Assembly (NCBI RefSeq): GCF_900221005.1
Contig: NZ_OBQI01000004.1
Location: 124,001-188,000, forward strand
Source: Blastococcus aggregatus
GTDB taxonomy: Bacteria; Actinomycetota; Actinomycetes; Mycobacteriales; Geodermatophilaceae
Direction: 5' to 3'
Length of the DNA stretch: 64,000 nucleotides
The notes under the pieces are model-generated. The model was not told the origin of the DNA. It searched no databases and was given only the letters and a program-made list of their open reading frames with translations. Made by a program: the position numbers and the translations under genes. This document shows positions 39,098 to 47,057 of this stretch, piece after piece (the stretch's first letter is position 1; every line of letters begins with the position of its first letter).

Positions 39098-40349
39098 GCG
39101 CGTGCTCCGGAGCCGGCGCCGCGGGCACCGGCGCGAGGTCGAGGCTGGCCACGATCAGGCGCGCGCTGCCGATCTCCGCGCCCTCGAGGAGGGCTGCGAC
39201 CTCGGCCAGCGACGTCGCGGGCCGATCGTCGACCGGTTGCCCCGACGCGATGTCGCACCAGCGCCGGACGCGGGCCAGGACGTCCTCACCGGAACCGCGC
39301 TCCGTCGCGATCTGCCCGATACCACCGGCCGTCCACGACAGGGTCCGCGACCGGCGCACCCGCCGCGCCACCGTCTCGGCGAGCCGTTGCGCTCCCCCGT
39401 GACCGGGCCCGTGAGCGGCGAGCCCGTCCCGTGCCCGGCGTGCGTCACGGGCGGCAGAGGGCCAGCCGGCCACGTCCAGGAACCGGGCAAGCCGGTCCAG
39501 CGCCGCCCGCTGGGCCTCCGGAGGCGGGGACGCAGCGGGGAGGATGCCGGCATCGAGCCAGGCCAGCTCTGAGGACGCGAGGACGTCACCCTGCAGGTCC
39601 GCCCGAAGGACCAGACCGGTCGGCCAGCCCGGCAGCACCGGTCCGAGCGACACCTTGAGGACGTCGAGCTCGAGACCGTCCCGGTCCGAGCCGGTGGAGG
39701 CCATCGGCAGCCCGGCCACCTCGCCGCCGTGGTGCATGTGGTGACCCTCGTGACCACCGCCGTGGTCCATGCCCTCGTGACCACCGCCGTGGTCCATGCC
39801 CTCGTGACCACCGCCGTGGTCCATGCCCTCGTGACCACCGCCGTGGTCCATGCCCTCGTGACCACCGCCGTGGTCCATGCCCTCGTGACCACCGCCGTGG
39901 TCCATGCCCTCGTGACCACCGCCGTGGTCCATGCCCTCGTGACCACCGCCGTGGTCCATGCCCTCGTCGTCGGCGTCGCCATCCTTACCGAGCAACGACG
40001 CCGGCGACGGCCGGTCATCCCCGCCCACCCCCGATGCGGCCCGCCGGGCCAGCGCATCCACACCGGCGTCCAGATCGACGGCGACGGCGCCCTCACCGGG
40101 TACATCGACCCGGTACCGCGGCTCAGGTATCTGGCTCCACAGGACTTCGACGGCTGCTGCAAGTTCCGGGCCTGGTTTCCCGAGGACGACCAGGAGATCA
40201 GCGTCCGCGGGAGACACGGCCAACCGCCAGCCACGCCGGTCCAGCTCGGCCTCGACAGACCACCGGAGTGTCACCCCGCCGGGGACATCGACGAGCAGCA
40301 CCCGCGGCCGGGCCAGCGCCCAAGCCCGCAGTCGAGCGATCAGGTCCAT
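39090..40349 (-). CDS. NuoB/NuoD-like fusion with eight GMDHGGGHE repeats
   Basis: 419 aa. Residues 1-95 resemble NuoB without its cysteines: SPADADLLVVLGKPGPELAAAV then WSQIPEPRYRVDV. Residues ~130-210 are eight perfect GMDHGGGHE units ending EGHHMHHGG, a metal-binding type of sequence. Residues ~225-400 resemble NuoD/HycE (DVLKVSLGPVLPGWPTGLVLRADLQGDV; DVLARVRRW). Only one Cys is present, so cluster N2 cannot be built. It occupies the BCD position between nuoA and nuoH, with overlapping ends. Likely caps the membrane arm; metal binding is inference. Confidence 0.85.
   Translation of the reverse strand: MDLIARLRAWALARPRVLLVDVPGGVTLRWSVEAELDRRGWRLAVSPADADLLVVLGKPGPELAAAVEVLWSQIPEPRYRVDVPGEGAVAVDLDAGVDALARRAASGVGGDDRPSPASLLGKDGDADDEGMDHGGGHEGMDHGGGHEGMDHGGGHEGMDHGGGHEGMDHGGGHEGMDHGGGHEGMDHGGGHEGMDHGGGHEGHHMHHGGEVAGLPMASTGSDRDGLELDVLKVSLGPVLPGWPTGLVLRADLQGDVLASSELAWLDAGILPAASPPPEAQRAALDRLARFLDVAGWPSAARDARRARDGLAAHGPGHGGAQRLAETVARRVRRSRTLSWTAGGIGQIATERGSGEDVLARVRRWCDIASGQPVDDRPATSLAEVAALLEGAEIGSARLIVASLDLAPVPAAPAPEHAHA
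39745..39960 (-). repeat. Eight perfect 27-bp tandem repeats (coding)
   Basis: Eight identical 27-bp units without spacers, encoding GMDHGGGHE on the minus strand. The partial units either side differ, so the array is exact. Identity at the DNA level, including wobble bases, points to recent slippage or unequal crossing-over. Unit number is likely to vary between strains. Confidence 0.97.
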
Positions 40350-40681
40350 CGCAGCGCACCTTCACGCCAGACGTAGGTGACCCCGACGAGCAGGACGGCG
40401 AGGAACCCGAACATCTCGACGACGGCCTTCGCCCCCATGTCCGCGACCACGACCGCCCACGGGTACATGAAGATCATTTCCATGTCGAAGGCGAGGAAGA
40501 GGACCGTGATCGCGTACCACCGCGCGTGGTAGCGGGAGACGGCGTGCTGCTGCGGGAGCAGACCCGACTCGTACGGCAGCACCAAGGCGAGTTCCCGGGT
40601 GCTTCGCAGCGCCGACGAGACGGCGTAGAGCGCCACGATGCCGGCCACGACGAGAGCCACCAACGTCAGCAGAGCAACCAT
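40340..40681 (-). CDS. NuoA-like complex I membrane subunit
   Basis: 113 aa, three TM helices. LPYESGLLPQQHAVSRYHARWYAITVLFLAFDMEMIFMYPWAV is the family core, visible in pieces; the usual loop Cys is replaced (YESG, not YECG). GAGGAGG precedes the ATG at 40,679-40,681. First gene of the cluster; overlaps the BD-like gene by 10 bp. Confidence 0.92.
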   Translation of the reverse strand: MVALLTLVALVVAGIVALYAVSSALRSTRELALVLPYESGLLPQQHAVSRYHARWYAITVLFLAFDMEMIFMYPWAVVVADMGAKAVVEMFGFLAVLLVGVTYVWREGALRWT

Positions 40682-40841
40682 GGCGCCCTCCTCGCCTCAC
40701 GAGATGCCCCCGAGAGTGACCAGACCTGGGTCGGGAGGCGATACGAACATCCGGACGACCGTCCCGGTATCGCCGACTGTAGGGGCGGTCAAGGACGCTC
40801 GCGCGGCGATGGCCACCCGCTTCGGACTCGACACGCCACCG

Positions 40842-41219
40842 TCAGTCGTCGTCGGGCGCCGCGTCCGCGAGCACGACCAACTGGCGGAGGCAGTGCTCCC
40901 GCAGCGGCTCGGGGAAACCTTCGGCCAGGCGGTAGAACACGACACGCCCCTGCTTCCGGTTGGTCACGAGACCCGCGGTGCGCAGCAGTCGCAGTGCGTA
41001 CCCGACTGCGTCCTCGTTCGCGTCCAGTGCCAGTGCCAGATCGCCGACGCAGAGTTCCTCGACCATGTCGAGGGCGAAAAGGACCCGGGCCCGGGTGGGG
41101 TCGGCCATCAGGCTCAGCACGCTCGTCAACTGGGCGGTTTCCTCCCGCCCCGGAAGTCGCGCACGGGCGTGGGCAACGCGCTCAGGGTCGACCGGGTGCC
41201 CATGGTCGGGTTCGGACAT
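40842..41219 (-). CDS. ArsR/SmtB-family metal-type regulator
   Basis: 125-aa winged-helix repressor. LMADPTRARVLFALDM, ELCVGDLALALDANEDAVGYALRLLRTAGLV, and KQGRVVFYRL are the wing. A His-rich N-terminus (DHGHPVDPERVAHAR), the single Cys in ELCVGDLA and the C-terminal EHC could form a metal site. ATG at 41,219 chosen over an upstream extension. It lies 160 bp upstream of nuoA on the same strand and probably controls that cluster (inference). Confidence 0.9.
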   Translation of the reverse strand: MSEPDHGHPVDPERVAHARARLPGREETAQLTSVLSLMADPTRARVLFALDMVEELCVGDLALALDANEDAVGYALRLLRTAGLVTNRKQGRVVFYRLAEGFPEPLREHCLRQLVVLADAAPDDD

Positions 41220-41662
41220 CGAGCAACACCTCCGATCCGTCCATGCCCGTAGGGGTCTGCGGGTACGCCGGGGCTCCCGACGACGGCCCTGGCCCAACCG
41301 TGATAGTCCGGGTGCTCGGCTCCTGACGTAGCACCCAAAGGGATCGACGGGCAGACGCTGTAGGCCTGCATCGAGGCGGGACGATCCCTCCGACGGGCGA
41401 GGAGGGGCTGCTCCGCATGCTCAGCGAAGCGCCGGCTTCTGCTCCCCGGGCACCGAGTGCATCGCTCCAGTAGCGAGTTTATCCGGACGAACGTACGGGC
41501 ATGCGGACGGATCCACGGCGTCGTCGCCTGCACCATCCGGTCCCCGGCATTGCGCGCGAGACCGCGACCCGGTTCCGCGTCACCGGACGAGGCCGGAACG
41601 TCCCGGCGCGGACGAAGGCGCGTGACCCCCTCCACCGATGACGAGAAGCGGAGAACTGATCC
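41220..41662. other. Divergent intergenic region
   Basis: 443 bp between the ArsR-type gene and the DUF305 gene. No gene seen. It must hold promoters for both, but I see no box I would defend. Confidence 0.5.
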
Positions 41663-42259
41663 ATGTCGACGACGCGGAATGAAAATGGCAACGAGCACGG
41701 TCAGGGCGGCGGGATGTCGCACGAGACGAAGATGTACTTGCGCTTCGGAGCCATGATCCTGACGGCCATGGTCGTCATGTACTGGACCATGTTCGCCGGC
41801 ACGTGGGAGTGGAGCCACGTCCGGTGGAGCGAGAGCCGCCTGTTCATGACGCTCACCATGGGCGGGACCATGGGGCTGATCATGCTCGGCTGGATGCTGA
41901 GCATGTACAAGAACACCAAGGCCAACATCGCCATCGTCGCGGCGAGCCTGCTGCTGCTCGGTGGCGGGATCTTCCTCGACCGCAGCCAGACCACCGTGCA
42001 GGACTCCGCCTGGATGAGCGCGATGATCCCGCACCACTCGCTGGCCATCACCCGCTCCGAGCGCGCCGAGATCACCGACGTTCGCGTGTGCCAGCTCGCC
42101 CGCGAGATCAGCGAGGCGCAGCGGCGGGAGATCGCCGAGATGGAGTGGCTCATCCAGGACATCGAGGAGAACGGCGAGGCGGAGACCGTCCAGGAGGCCC
42201 AGGCCCGACCGGTCCCCGACTTCCCGGCGGAAGCGTTGCGCGACTGCCCGACGGGCTGA
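41663..42259 (+). CDS. Membrane-anchored DUF305 protein, Met/His-rich
   Basis: 198 aa. About three TM segments in a Met-rich N-terminal half (GAMILTAMVVMYWTMF; LTMGGTMGLIMLGWML). A DUF305 ferritin-like part follows: WMSAMIPHHSLAITRSERAE and AQRREIAEMEWLIQDI. DUF305 proteins are found with copper resistance genes; the MIPHH motif may bind metal. GCGGAGAA precedes the ATG at 41,663. Convergent with the multicopper oxidase. Confidence 0.88.
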   Translation: MSTTRNENGNEHGQGGGMSHETKMYLRFGAMILTAMVVMYWTMFAGTWEWSHVRWSESRLFMTLTMGGTMGLIMLGWMLSMYKNTKANIAIVAASLLLLGGGIFLDRSQTTVQDSAWMSAMIPHHSLAITRSERAEITDVRVCQLAREISEAQRREIAEMEWLIQDIEENGEAETVQEAQARPVPDFPAEALRDCPTG

Positions 42260-42327
42260 GCCGGACGAACGCGGCACGCGCGCCCGGAGACCCGGAGGCG
42301 CGGTGGCAACGGCGCACGGCCGGCACC

Positions 42328-43782
42328 TCAGCGCGCCTCGACGACACCCATCATGCCGCGGTCCTCGTGGTCGAGGATGTGGCAGTGGTAGACGGTCCGT
42401 CCGCCGAACCGGTCGAAGGAAATGCGGACGGTGACCTCGCCGCCGGCGGGCACGTTGACGACGTCCTGCCAGCGGACGTCGTCAACCGGACGACCGTCCT
42501 CGGCGACGATCTGCATCGGCCAGACGTGCAGGTGCATCGGGTGGCCCATCGGTGAGGTGTTGCCGATGGTCCACTCCTCGACCGCGCCGACCACCACCTC
42601 CTGGTCGACCCGGTCGGGGTCGAACTCCCGGCCGTCGATCGTGAAGGACATCCCGCCGGGCCCGATGCCGCCACCCATGCCCATGGCGAAGACCAGCCGA
42701 CGGCGCCCCGCGGGCTCCACCCCGCGCAGGTCGCGCGGTTCCGGCCGCGGCGGGATGGGCGCCGCCGCGGTGACCGACCCGCCGGTCACCTCGAGGGTCG
42801 CCACGGTGCCGACGTCGCCGGAGAACGAGCCGCCCATCATCCCGCCCATCGCGCCCATGCCGCCACGGTCGACGCCCAGCACCTCGAGCGCACTGCTGCC
42901 CTCGGTGGTGGTGACCAGCACGTCGGCGCGGTTGCCGGTCGCGAGCACGACCTCCTCCACGGAACGAGGTTCGGGATACCGGCCGGAGTCGATGCCCAGC
43001 AGGTCCATGCGCTGCCCGTCCAGACGTAGCCGGACGTACCGAGCCGCACACGCGTTGACGATCCGCCACCGCTCCCGCTCACCGGGCCGCGCGGTCAGTG
43101 ACGGCCGGACCTGCCCGTTGACCAGGACCAGGTCTCCCTCACGGCCCATCATCTGGTCCATCCCCGAGGGCTGCTGCAGCCGACCGGCGCCGTCGAGCGT
43201 GATGTCGGAGACGACCAGCACCCGCTCCCGCGCGACCGGCAGGTCCTGGGGGTCCTCGACGAGGATGGCCCCGTAGAGCCCGCCGAACACCTGGTCGGCC
43301 ACCATGCCGTGGTGGTGCGGGTGGTACCAGTACACGCCGGGCGGATGATCGTCGGGCAACCGGTAGTCGTAGTCGAACGTCTCCCCCGGCTGCACGGTGA
43401 CGAAGACGTTGTCGCCTTTGCCCTCGGGGGACACGTACAGGCCGTGGACGTGCAGGTTGGTCGGTGCGTCCAGCCGGTTGACGAGCTGCACCTGCAACCG
43501 ATCACCCGGTCGCAGGCGCAGCGTCGGCCCTGGCAGGCTGCCGTTGTAGCCGTAGGCGCGCGCACGACGGCCCGCGACCGTCAACGACCCCTCGGCGGCC
43601 TCGAGCCGCAGCCGCAGCACCCCGCCCTCGCTGCGCAGCGCCTCGGGCTCGGACAGCTGCGCGCCGACCGCCGGATCGAGCCGCGACCCACCCGACAGCA
43701 CGATCCCCGTGCCGCCCACGGCAGCACTGAGGACTCCCAGCCCAGCAAGCTGCAAGGCGTGACGTCGGCTGATCGGCCGCAC
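42328..43782 (-). CDS. Tat-exported multicopper oxidase
   Basis: 484 aa. Twin-arginine signal (ISRRHALQLAGLGVLSAA). Three cupredoxin domains with all copper motifs: NLHVHGL, WYHPHHHG, HPMHLHVW and HCHILDHEDRGMM (T1 axial Met). A Met/Gly-rich stretch (GGMGAMGGMMGG) near residue 310 resembles the copper-binding insert of CueO/CopA. Likely oxidises Cu(I) outside the cell. GTG at 43,780-43,782 shares a base with the stop of the SHOCT gene, so it is in an operon with it. Confidence 0.95.
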   Translation of the reverse strand: MRPISRRHALQLAGLGVLSAAVGGTGIVLSGGSRLDPAVGAQLSEPEALRSEGGVLRLRLEAAEGSLTVAGRRARAYGYNGSLPGPTLRLRPGDRLQVQLVNRLDAPTNLHVHGLYVSPEGKGDNVFVTVQPGETFDYDYRLPDDHPPGVYWYHPHHHGMVADQVFGGLYGAILVEDPQDLPVARERVLVVSDITLDGAGRLQQPSGMDQMMGREGDLVLVNGQVRPSLTARPGERERWRIVNACAARYVRLRLDGQRMDLLGIDSGRYPEPRSVEEVVLATGNRADVLVTTTEGSSALEVLGVDRGGMGAMGGMMGGSFSGDVGTVATLEVTGGSVTAAAPIPPRPEPRDLRGVEPAGRRRLVFAMGMGGGIGPGGMSFTIDGREFDPDRVDQEVVVGAVEEWTIGNTSPMGHPMHLHVWPMQIVAEDGRPVDDVRWQDVVNVPAGGEVTVRISFDRFGGRTVYHCHILDHEDRGMMGVVEAR

Positions 43783-44036
43783 TACCGGTCCTCCCCCAAT
43801 GCGCTCAGCCGCTCCCGATACTCCTCCGTGGTGATCTCTCCCCGGGCGTAGCGCTCATCGAGGACCTGCCGCGCACGGCTCCGTTCCTGCGACATGCGAC
43901 CGTCCCCTCTGTCGCTCCTGGTGACACCGCCGCCGAACGCCCGGACGGCGACCACGGCCAGCAGCACCACTCCGAGGATCAGCAGCACCCAGAACAGCCA
44001 CATCCAGCCCATGCCCATGCCCACGCCAGATCCCAC
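43782..44036 (-). CDS. Small membrane protein with SHOCT domain
   Basis: 84 aa. One TM helix (MWLFWVLLILGVVLLAVVAV) after a Met/Gly N-terminus, then a SHOCT domain (ARQVLDERYARGEITTEEYRERLSAL). SHOCT proteins are short C-terminal oligomerisation motifs with no assigned activity. GTG at 44,034-44,036 follows AGGGAGGGG. Stop TAG touches the multicopper oxidase start. Confidence 0.88.
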   Translation of the reverse strand: MGSGVGMGMGWMWLFWVLLILGVVLLAVVAVRAFGGGVTRSDRGDGRMSQERSRARQVLDERYARGEITTEEYRERLSALGEDR

Positions 44037-44065
44037 GGCCCCTCCCTCTCGTCTCGTCCGTCGGA

Positions 44066-44326
44066 TCAGTGCCTGCGACGACGCTGCCCGCGCCGGGCGT
44101 CGTCCACGCCGCGATCCGGAGCAGCCGGGCGCTGCAGGTCGTAGCGGCGCAGCGCCACTTCCGCTCCCCGCCCCCGCCGGCCACGTCCGACCGCCCACCA
44201 CACCAAGACCAGCAGGGAGACGAGGATCGCGGCGACCAGCCACGCGGTCGCGCTCCCCCACCCGGCACCCACCCCGACCGGCCCTCCGGGACCTGCGAGC
44301 ACGTCCTGCCATCCGGTGATGTGCAC
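44066..44326 (-). CDS. Small membrane protein, unknown
   Basis: 86 aa. One TM helix (TAWLVAAILVSLLVLVWWAV) and a very basic tail (RGRRGRGAEVALRRYDLQ). No recognised family. Same strand, 29 bp upstream of the SHOCT gene and downstream of the TACCCC palindrome, so likely first gene of the oxidase operon. Start is GTG at 44,326. Confidence 0.65.
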   Translation of the reverse strand: MHITGWQDVLAGPGGPVGVGAGWGSATAWLVAAILVSLLVLVWWAVGRGRRGRGAEVALRRYDLQRPAAPDRGVDDARRGQRRRRH

Positions 44327-44457
44327 TGACCGTCCCTGCCTTCGATGTCGACCGAGGGCCCCTCGCGACGGCCTCGTCGCCGGACTGGTCCTGTCGGTCC
44401 GGCAACGTCGTAGCGAGTGTCCGTGCGTGCACCCTGAGCCCGACGACGATGTCCAGC

Positions 44458-44473
44458 ATACCCCGGGGGGTAC
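44458..44473. promoter_or_regulatory. CsoR-like copper operator candidate
   Basis: ATACCCCGGGGGGTAC: a palindrome of TACCCC and GGGGTA around GG. CsoR-type copper sensors bind G/C-tract palindromes of this form. It lies 132 bp upstream of the operon ending in the multicopper oxidase. No csoR gene is in the window, so the regulator would act from elsewhere. Confidence 0.65.
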
Positions 44474-44569
44474 GGCTCCGCCGGGCTCGCGACCGGCCTG
44501 CCGCGAGCTGCGCTCTACCCGGCGCCGACGCGGCGCCCCGCTGGCCTGGGCGCCTGTGTGCCGGTGGGC

Positions 44570-45442
44570 TCAGGAAGCCAACAGCGTCGTGAACGTGCCC
44601 CCGCTGTCGAGCGACTCGGCCAAGCCGGCGTCGGTGACGACGGCAATCCGGACCGCGCCGTCCACGGGCACCGCGGCCACCGCGTGCGGGGCGGCGCCGA
44701 GGTCCGCGGCCCGCTGCCACGTCCCGGCGGCGTCGGTACTGGTCCACACGGTGCCGGCGGCATCCACCCCGGCTGCCGTGCCGACATCGGCCCATGTGAC
44801 GACCTGCAGCAGCGGCGCCCCGTCGACGGGCGCCCACGTGGCGCCGCCGTCAGGTGAGCGCAGCACACCCTCCGAGGTGGTTGCCAGCACGGCACTGCCG
44901 TCCGGTGCGGCGGCGATGGTGTGCGGCTCAGCCGGGATGTCCAGCTGCTCCCACGTCCGGTTGTCGGAACTGCGGCGCAGCGCACCGTCGTAGCCGAGGA
45001 CGCCGCCGTCGCCGAGCGCGGTGAGGGCGTGGAAGTCGGACTCGCCGGCACGCGACAGCGGCGTCCACGTCTCGCCGCCGTCGGTCGTCTCGATCAGCCC
45101 CACCGGGTTGGGCAGGTCCGTGCGCAAGCCGGGGTGTCCCGAGGCCAGGTAGTGGTCGGGGCCAGTGAGGGTGAAGCCCATGAGGTCGATGACCGGACCG
45201 ACTGCGGCGGGCCGTGCATCCTCGCCAACCTCGACGAGGCCCTCGTGCGTGGCCAGGAGCAGTGCGCCGTCGCGCGGGTCGATGGCGAGGGCGTGCACGT
45301 GCGCGGGGGGCAGGCCGCCGTTCTGGCTCACCGTCGAGCCAGCGGCCGGAGCCGGATCCGACGCGGAGCAGCCGGCCAGCAGGGTGATCACGGACATCGC
45401 TGTTGCGGCGACGACAGGTGGGATCGGGCGTAGAGCGCGCAT
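44570..45442 (-). CDS. BNR/sialidase-like beta-propeller lipoprotein (F510_1955 type)
   Basis: 290 aa. Lipobox VITLLAGC near residue 24. Beta-propeller blades carry Asp-box-like motifs: ETTDGGETWTPLS, RSSDNRTWEQL, RSPDGGATWAPV, TSTDAAGTWQRA. VHALAIDPRDGALLLAT begins the propeller. Sialidase activity is unlikely; such proteins sit with DUF305 genes in actinobacteria. ATG at 45,440-45,442 chosen for its signal peptide; the upstream ATG at 45,484 adds 14 residues. Confidence 0.85.
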   Translation of the reverse strand: MRALRPIPPVVAATAMSVITLLAGCSASDPAPAAGSTVSQNGGLPPAHVHALAIDPRDGALLLATHEGLVEVGEDARPAAVGPVIDLMGFTLTGPDHYLASGHPGLRTDLPNPVGLIETTDGGETWTPLSRAGESDFHALTALGDGGVLGYDGALRRSSDNRTWEQLDIPAEPHTIAAAPDGSAVLATTSEGVLRSPDGGATWAPVDGAPLLQVVTWADVGTAAGVDAAGTVWTSTDAAGTWQRAADLGAAPHAVAAVPVDGAVRIAVVTDAGLAESLDSGGTFTTLLAS

Positions 45443-45486
45443 GGAAGATCTCCGGAGGTGTGGGCAGTGGGCGAGGAGGCTCAAGT

Positions 45487-45522
45487 CGCGGCGGAGCGGG
45501 CCGGTGAGCCCGCTCCGCCGCG
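45487..45522 (-). terminator. Strong hairpin after the DUF305 lipoprotein gene
   Basis: Perfect 15-bp stem (45,487-45,501 with 45,508-45,522), loop CGGTGA. It lies 6 bp beyond the stop of the DUF305 gene on the minus strand and separates it from the propeller lipoprotein gene. Confidence 0.8.
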
Positions 45523-45528
45523 GTCGGA

Positions 45529-46179
45529 TCAGCCGCCGAGTTCGGTGAGCAGCTGCTCCATCTCGGCGATCTCGGCGTTCTGGCTGTCGCGGATGGACTC
45601 GGCCAGGGTGATCGCGTCGGCGTTCCGGCCGTTGGAGAGCTCCGTCTCGGCCATCTCCACGGCGCCCCGGTGGTGCTCGATCATCATCGTCAGGAACATC
45701 CGGTCGAACTCGGCCCCGGACATGCCGGACAGGGCGTCGGTGTCCATCGCCCCCATGCCCCCGTCGTCCATGCCCTCGTCGTCGCTGTCGCCGTGGTCCA
45801 TGCCTCCCATGCCGTCGTCGGCGGCGCTGCTCGAGGCGGCGCCCCAGTCGGCGAGCCAGCCGGACATCGTCTCGATCTCCGGGTCCTGAGCGGCCTCGAT
45901 GCGGGCGGCGAGGTCCTTGACCCGCTGGTCAGCGGCCTGATCCTGAGCCATCTGCGCCATGACGATCGCGGATCCGTGGTGCGGGATCATGTCGCTGGCG
46001 AAGGCGACGTCAGCATCGTTGTGGTCGGCCGCGGCGCTCGTCGAGGCGCCGGCCGGCCCGCTGCTGGTCGAGGTCTGGCTGGTGGCGTCGGAGTCGTCGC
46101 CGGAGCAGCCGGCGAGCAGCAGGGTCCCGGCGACAAGGGCGCCGGCGATGCCGGTGAGGCGTGCGGTGGTGCGCTTCAT
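45529..46179 (-). CDS. DUF305 lipoprotein
   Basis: 216 aa. Lipoprotein signal with lipobox LLLAGC (residue ~24). Two DUF305 helical hairpins: FASDMIPHHGSAIVMAQMA and FLTMMIEHHRGAVEMAETEL. Between them is a Met/His/Asp/Gly-rich linker (MGGMDHGDSDDEG) echoing the nuo-fusion repeat. Probably binds copper outside the membrane (inference). ATG at 46,179; 98 bp after the DUF6153-like gene. Confidence 0.92.
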   Translation of the reverse strand: MKRTTARLTGIAGALVAGTLLLAGCSGDDSDATSQTSTSSGPAGASTSAAADHNDADVAFASDMIPHHGSAIVMAQMAQDQAADQRVKDLAARIEAAQDPEIETMSGWLADWGAASSSAADDGMGGMDHGDSDDEGMDDGGMGAMDTDALSGMSGAEFDRMFLTMMIEHHRGAVEMAETELSNGRNADAITLAESIRDSQNAEIAEMEQLLTELGG

Positions 46180-46277
46180 GGATGTACTTCTCTCCTGATG
46201 AGTGGTCGGACGAAGGCGTGCGCGAACGACCGCCGCGGGCCGGCCGGAGCCGGGGCGAGGCGGTCGGACGGATCGGC

Positions 46278-46742
46278 CTAGATCCGCAGCAGGCAGAGAG
46301 CGTGGAGATCCGGTGGTCGCGGCAACGACAGACCCCCGGTAGCGCGGCTGAAGGAGCTCTTCCAAACGGCCTTCCAACGTGGCACCAGTCGTGACGCCAA
46401 CACGGCGAGCAGGACGGCGAGCCCGGCTGCCAGCACCGCCAGGCACACCGCCCACAAGTGCCCCGCTCCGTGGGGCGCGCTGCCGTGCTCGCCGATCGGC
46501 ACGGCCACGGCCGAGGCCTGATCGGCGACGGCCATGACCTCGACCGACGGGGGGGCGGCGGTGTGCGAGGCGTGGTCCGGGGCGAGGTGGCCGCCCGATG
46601 CGGTGCCCATCACCACGGGGACCGCCGAGCCGGGTGCAGCGGAGGAGGCGACGACATCGGCTGAGCTGCACTGCAGCCCGTGCATGAACAGGACTGCGAA
46701 CAGCAGCAGCACTGCCGCTGCGCGCCGCCCGTTGATGGCCAC
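46278..46742 (-). CDS. DUF6153-like small membrane protein
   Basis: About 154 aa from GTG 46,742. TM1 AAAVLLLFAVLFMHGLQC; a His/Gly-containing outer loop; TM2 LWAVCLAVLAAGLAVLLAVLA; then a C-terminal part ending PDLHALCLLRI. Commonly precedes DUF305 genes in actinobacteria. Further in-frame GTGs at 46,748 and 46,817 leave the start uncertain. Function unknown. Confidence 0.7.
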   Translation of the reverse strand: MAINGRRAAAVLLLFAVLFMHGLQCSSADVVASSAAPGSAVPVVMGTASGGHLAPDHASHTAAPPSVEVMAVADQASAVAVPIGEHGSAPHGAGHLWAVCLAVLAAGLAVLLAVLASRLVPRWKAVWKSSFSRATGGLSLPRPPDLHALCLLRI

Positions 46743-46925
46743 CCCCACGACGTCGAGGCTACGAGCTCTCCGCTCCGAGCCGCCGGACGGCCCGCGGCCG
46801 GACCCAGGCACCGCCACGACGGCCGACGGTTCAGAGCCGGTGCGCCCTACTGGACGGGACCTTCGGCAGGGACGAACGGGCCTGCCGTCCCTGACTCCAG
46901 GCGAGAGACACGGTGCACCGTCGTA

Positions 46926-46994
46926 CTAGGCGAGGTCGTAGTGGGAGCCGGGCATCCGGACCTCAGCGCGGACGGCGTACTCGGTGCTCGTCAT
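46926..46994 (-). CDS. Possible 22-aa peptide behind tandem operators
   Basis: MTSTEYAVRAEVRMPGSHYD then LA: a short frame with GAAGGGAGAG before its ATG, directly downstream of two TACCCC palindromes. The first eight residues look like the start of a CopZ-type chaperone, but no CxxC motif follows. It may be a leader peptide, a decayed chaperone or noise. Confidence 0.35.
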   Translation of the reverse strand: MTSTEYAVRAEVRMPGSHYDLA

Positions 46995-47012
46995 GACTCT
47001 CCCTTCGCTGGG

Positions 47013-47057
47013 TACCCCTGGAGGTACCCGTCCGTAGTAGTCGTACCCCCGGAGGTA
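47013..47057. promoter_or_regulatory. Tandem copper-operator-like palindromes
   Basis: TACCCCTGGAGGTA at 47,013-47,026 and TACCCCCGGAGGTA at 47,044-47,057, spaced 31 bp (about three helical turns). They precede the 22-aa frame and the DUF6153-like/DUF305 genes on the minus strand, and resemble the palindrome at 44,458. Confidence 0.65.

Noticed and set aside
39729..40376. Plus-strand frame with regular VHALVTTAV repeats, or a CRISPR-like array
   Set aside because: The periodicity is the antisense of the 27-bp coding repeat; the units abut without spacers and the minus-strand protein fits an operon.
32241..40681. The host's ordinary respiratory complex I operon
   Set aside because: It lacks all hydrophilic subunits, has a cysteine-free BD-like protein and lies within the integrated element.
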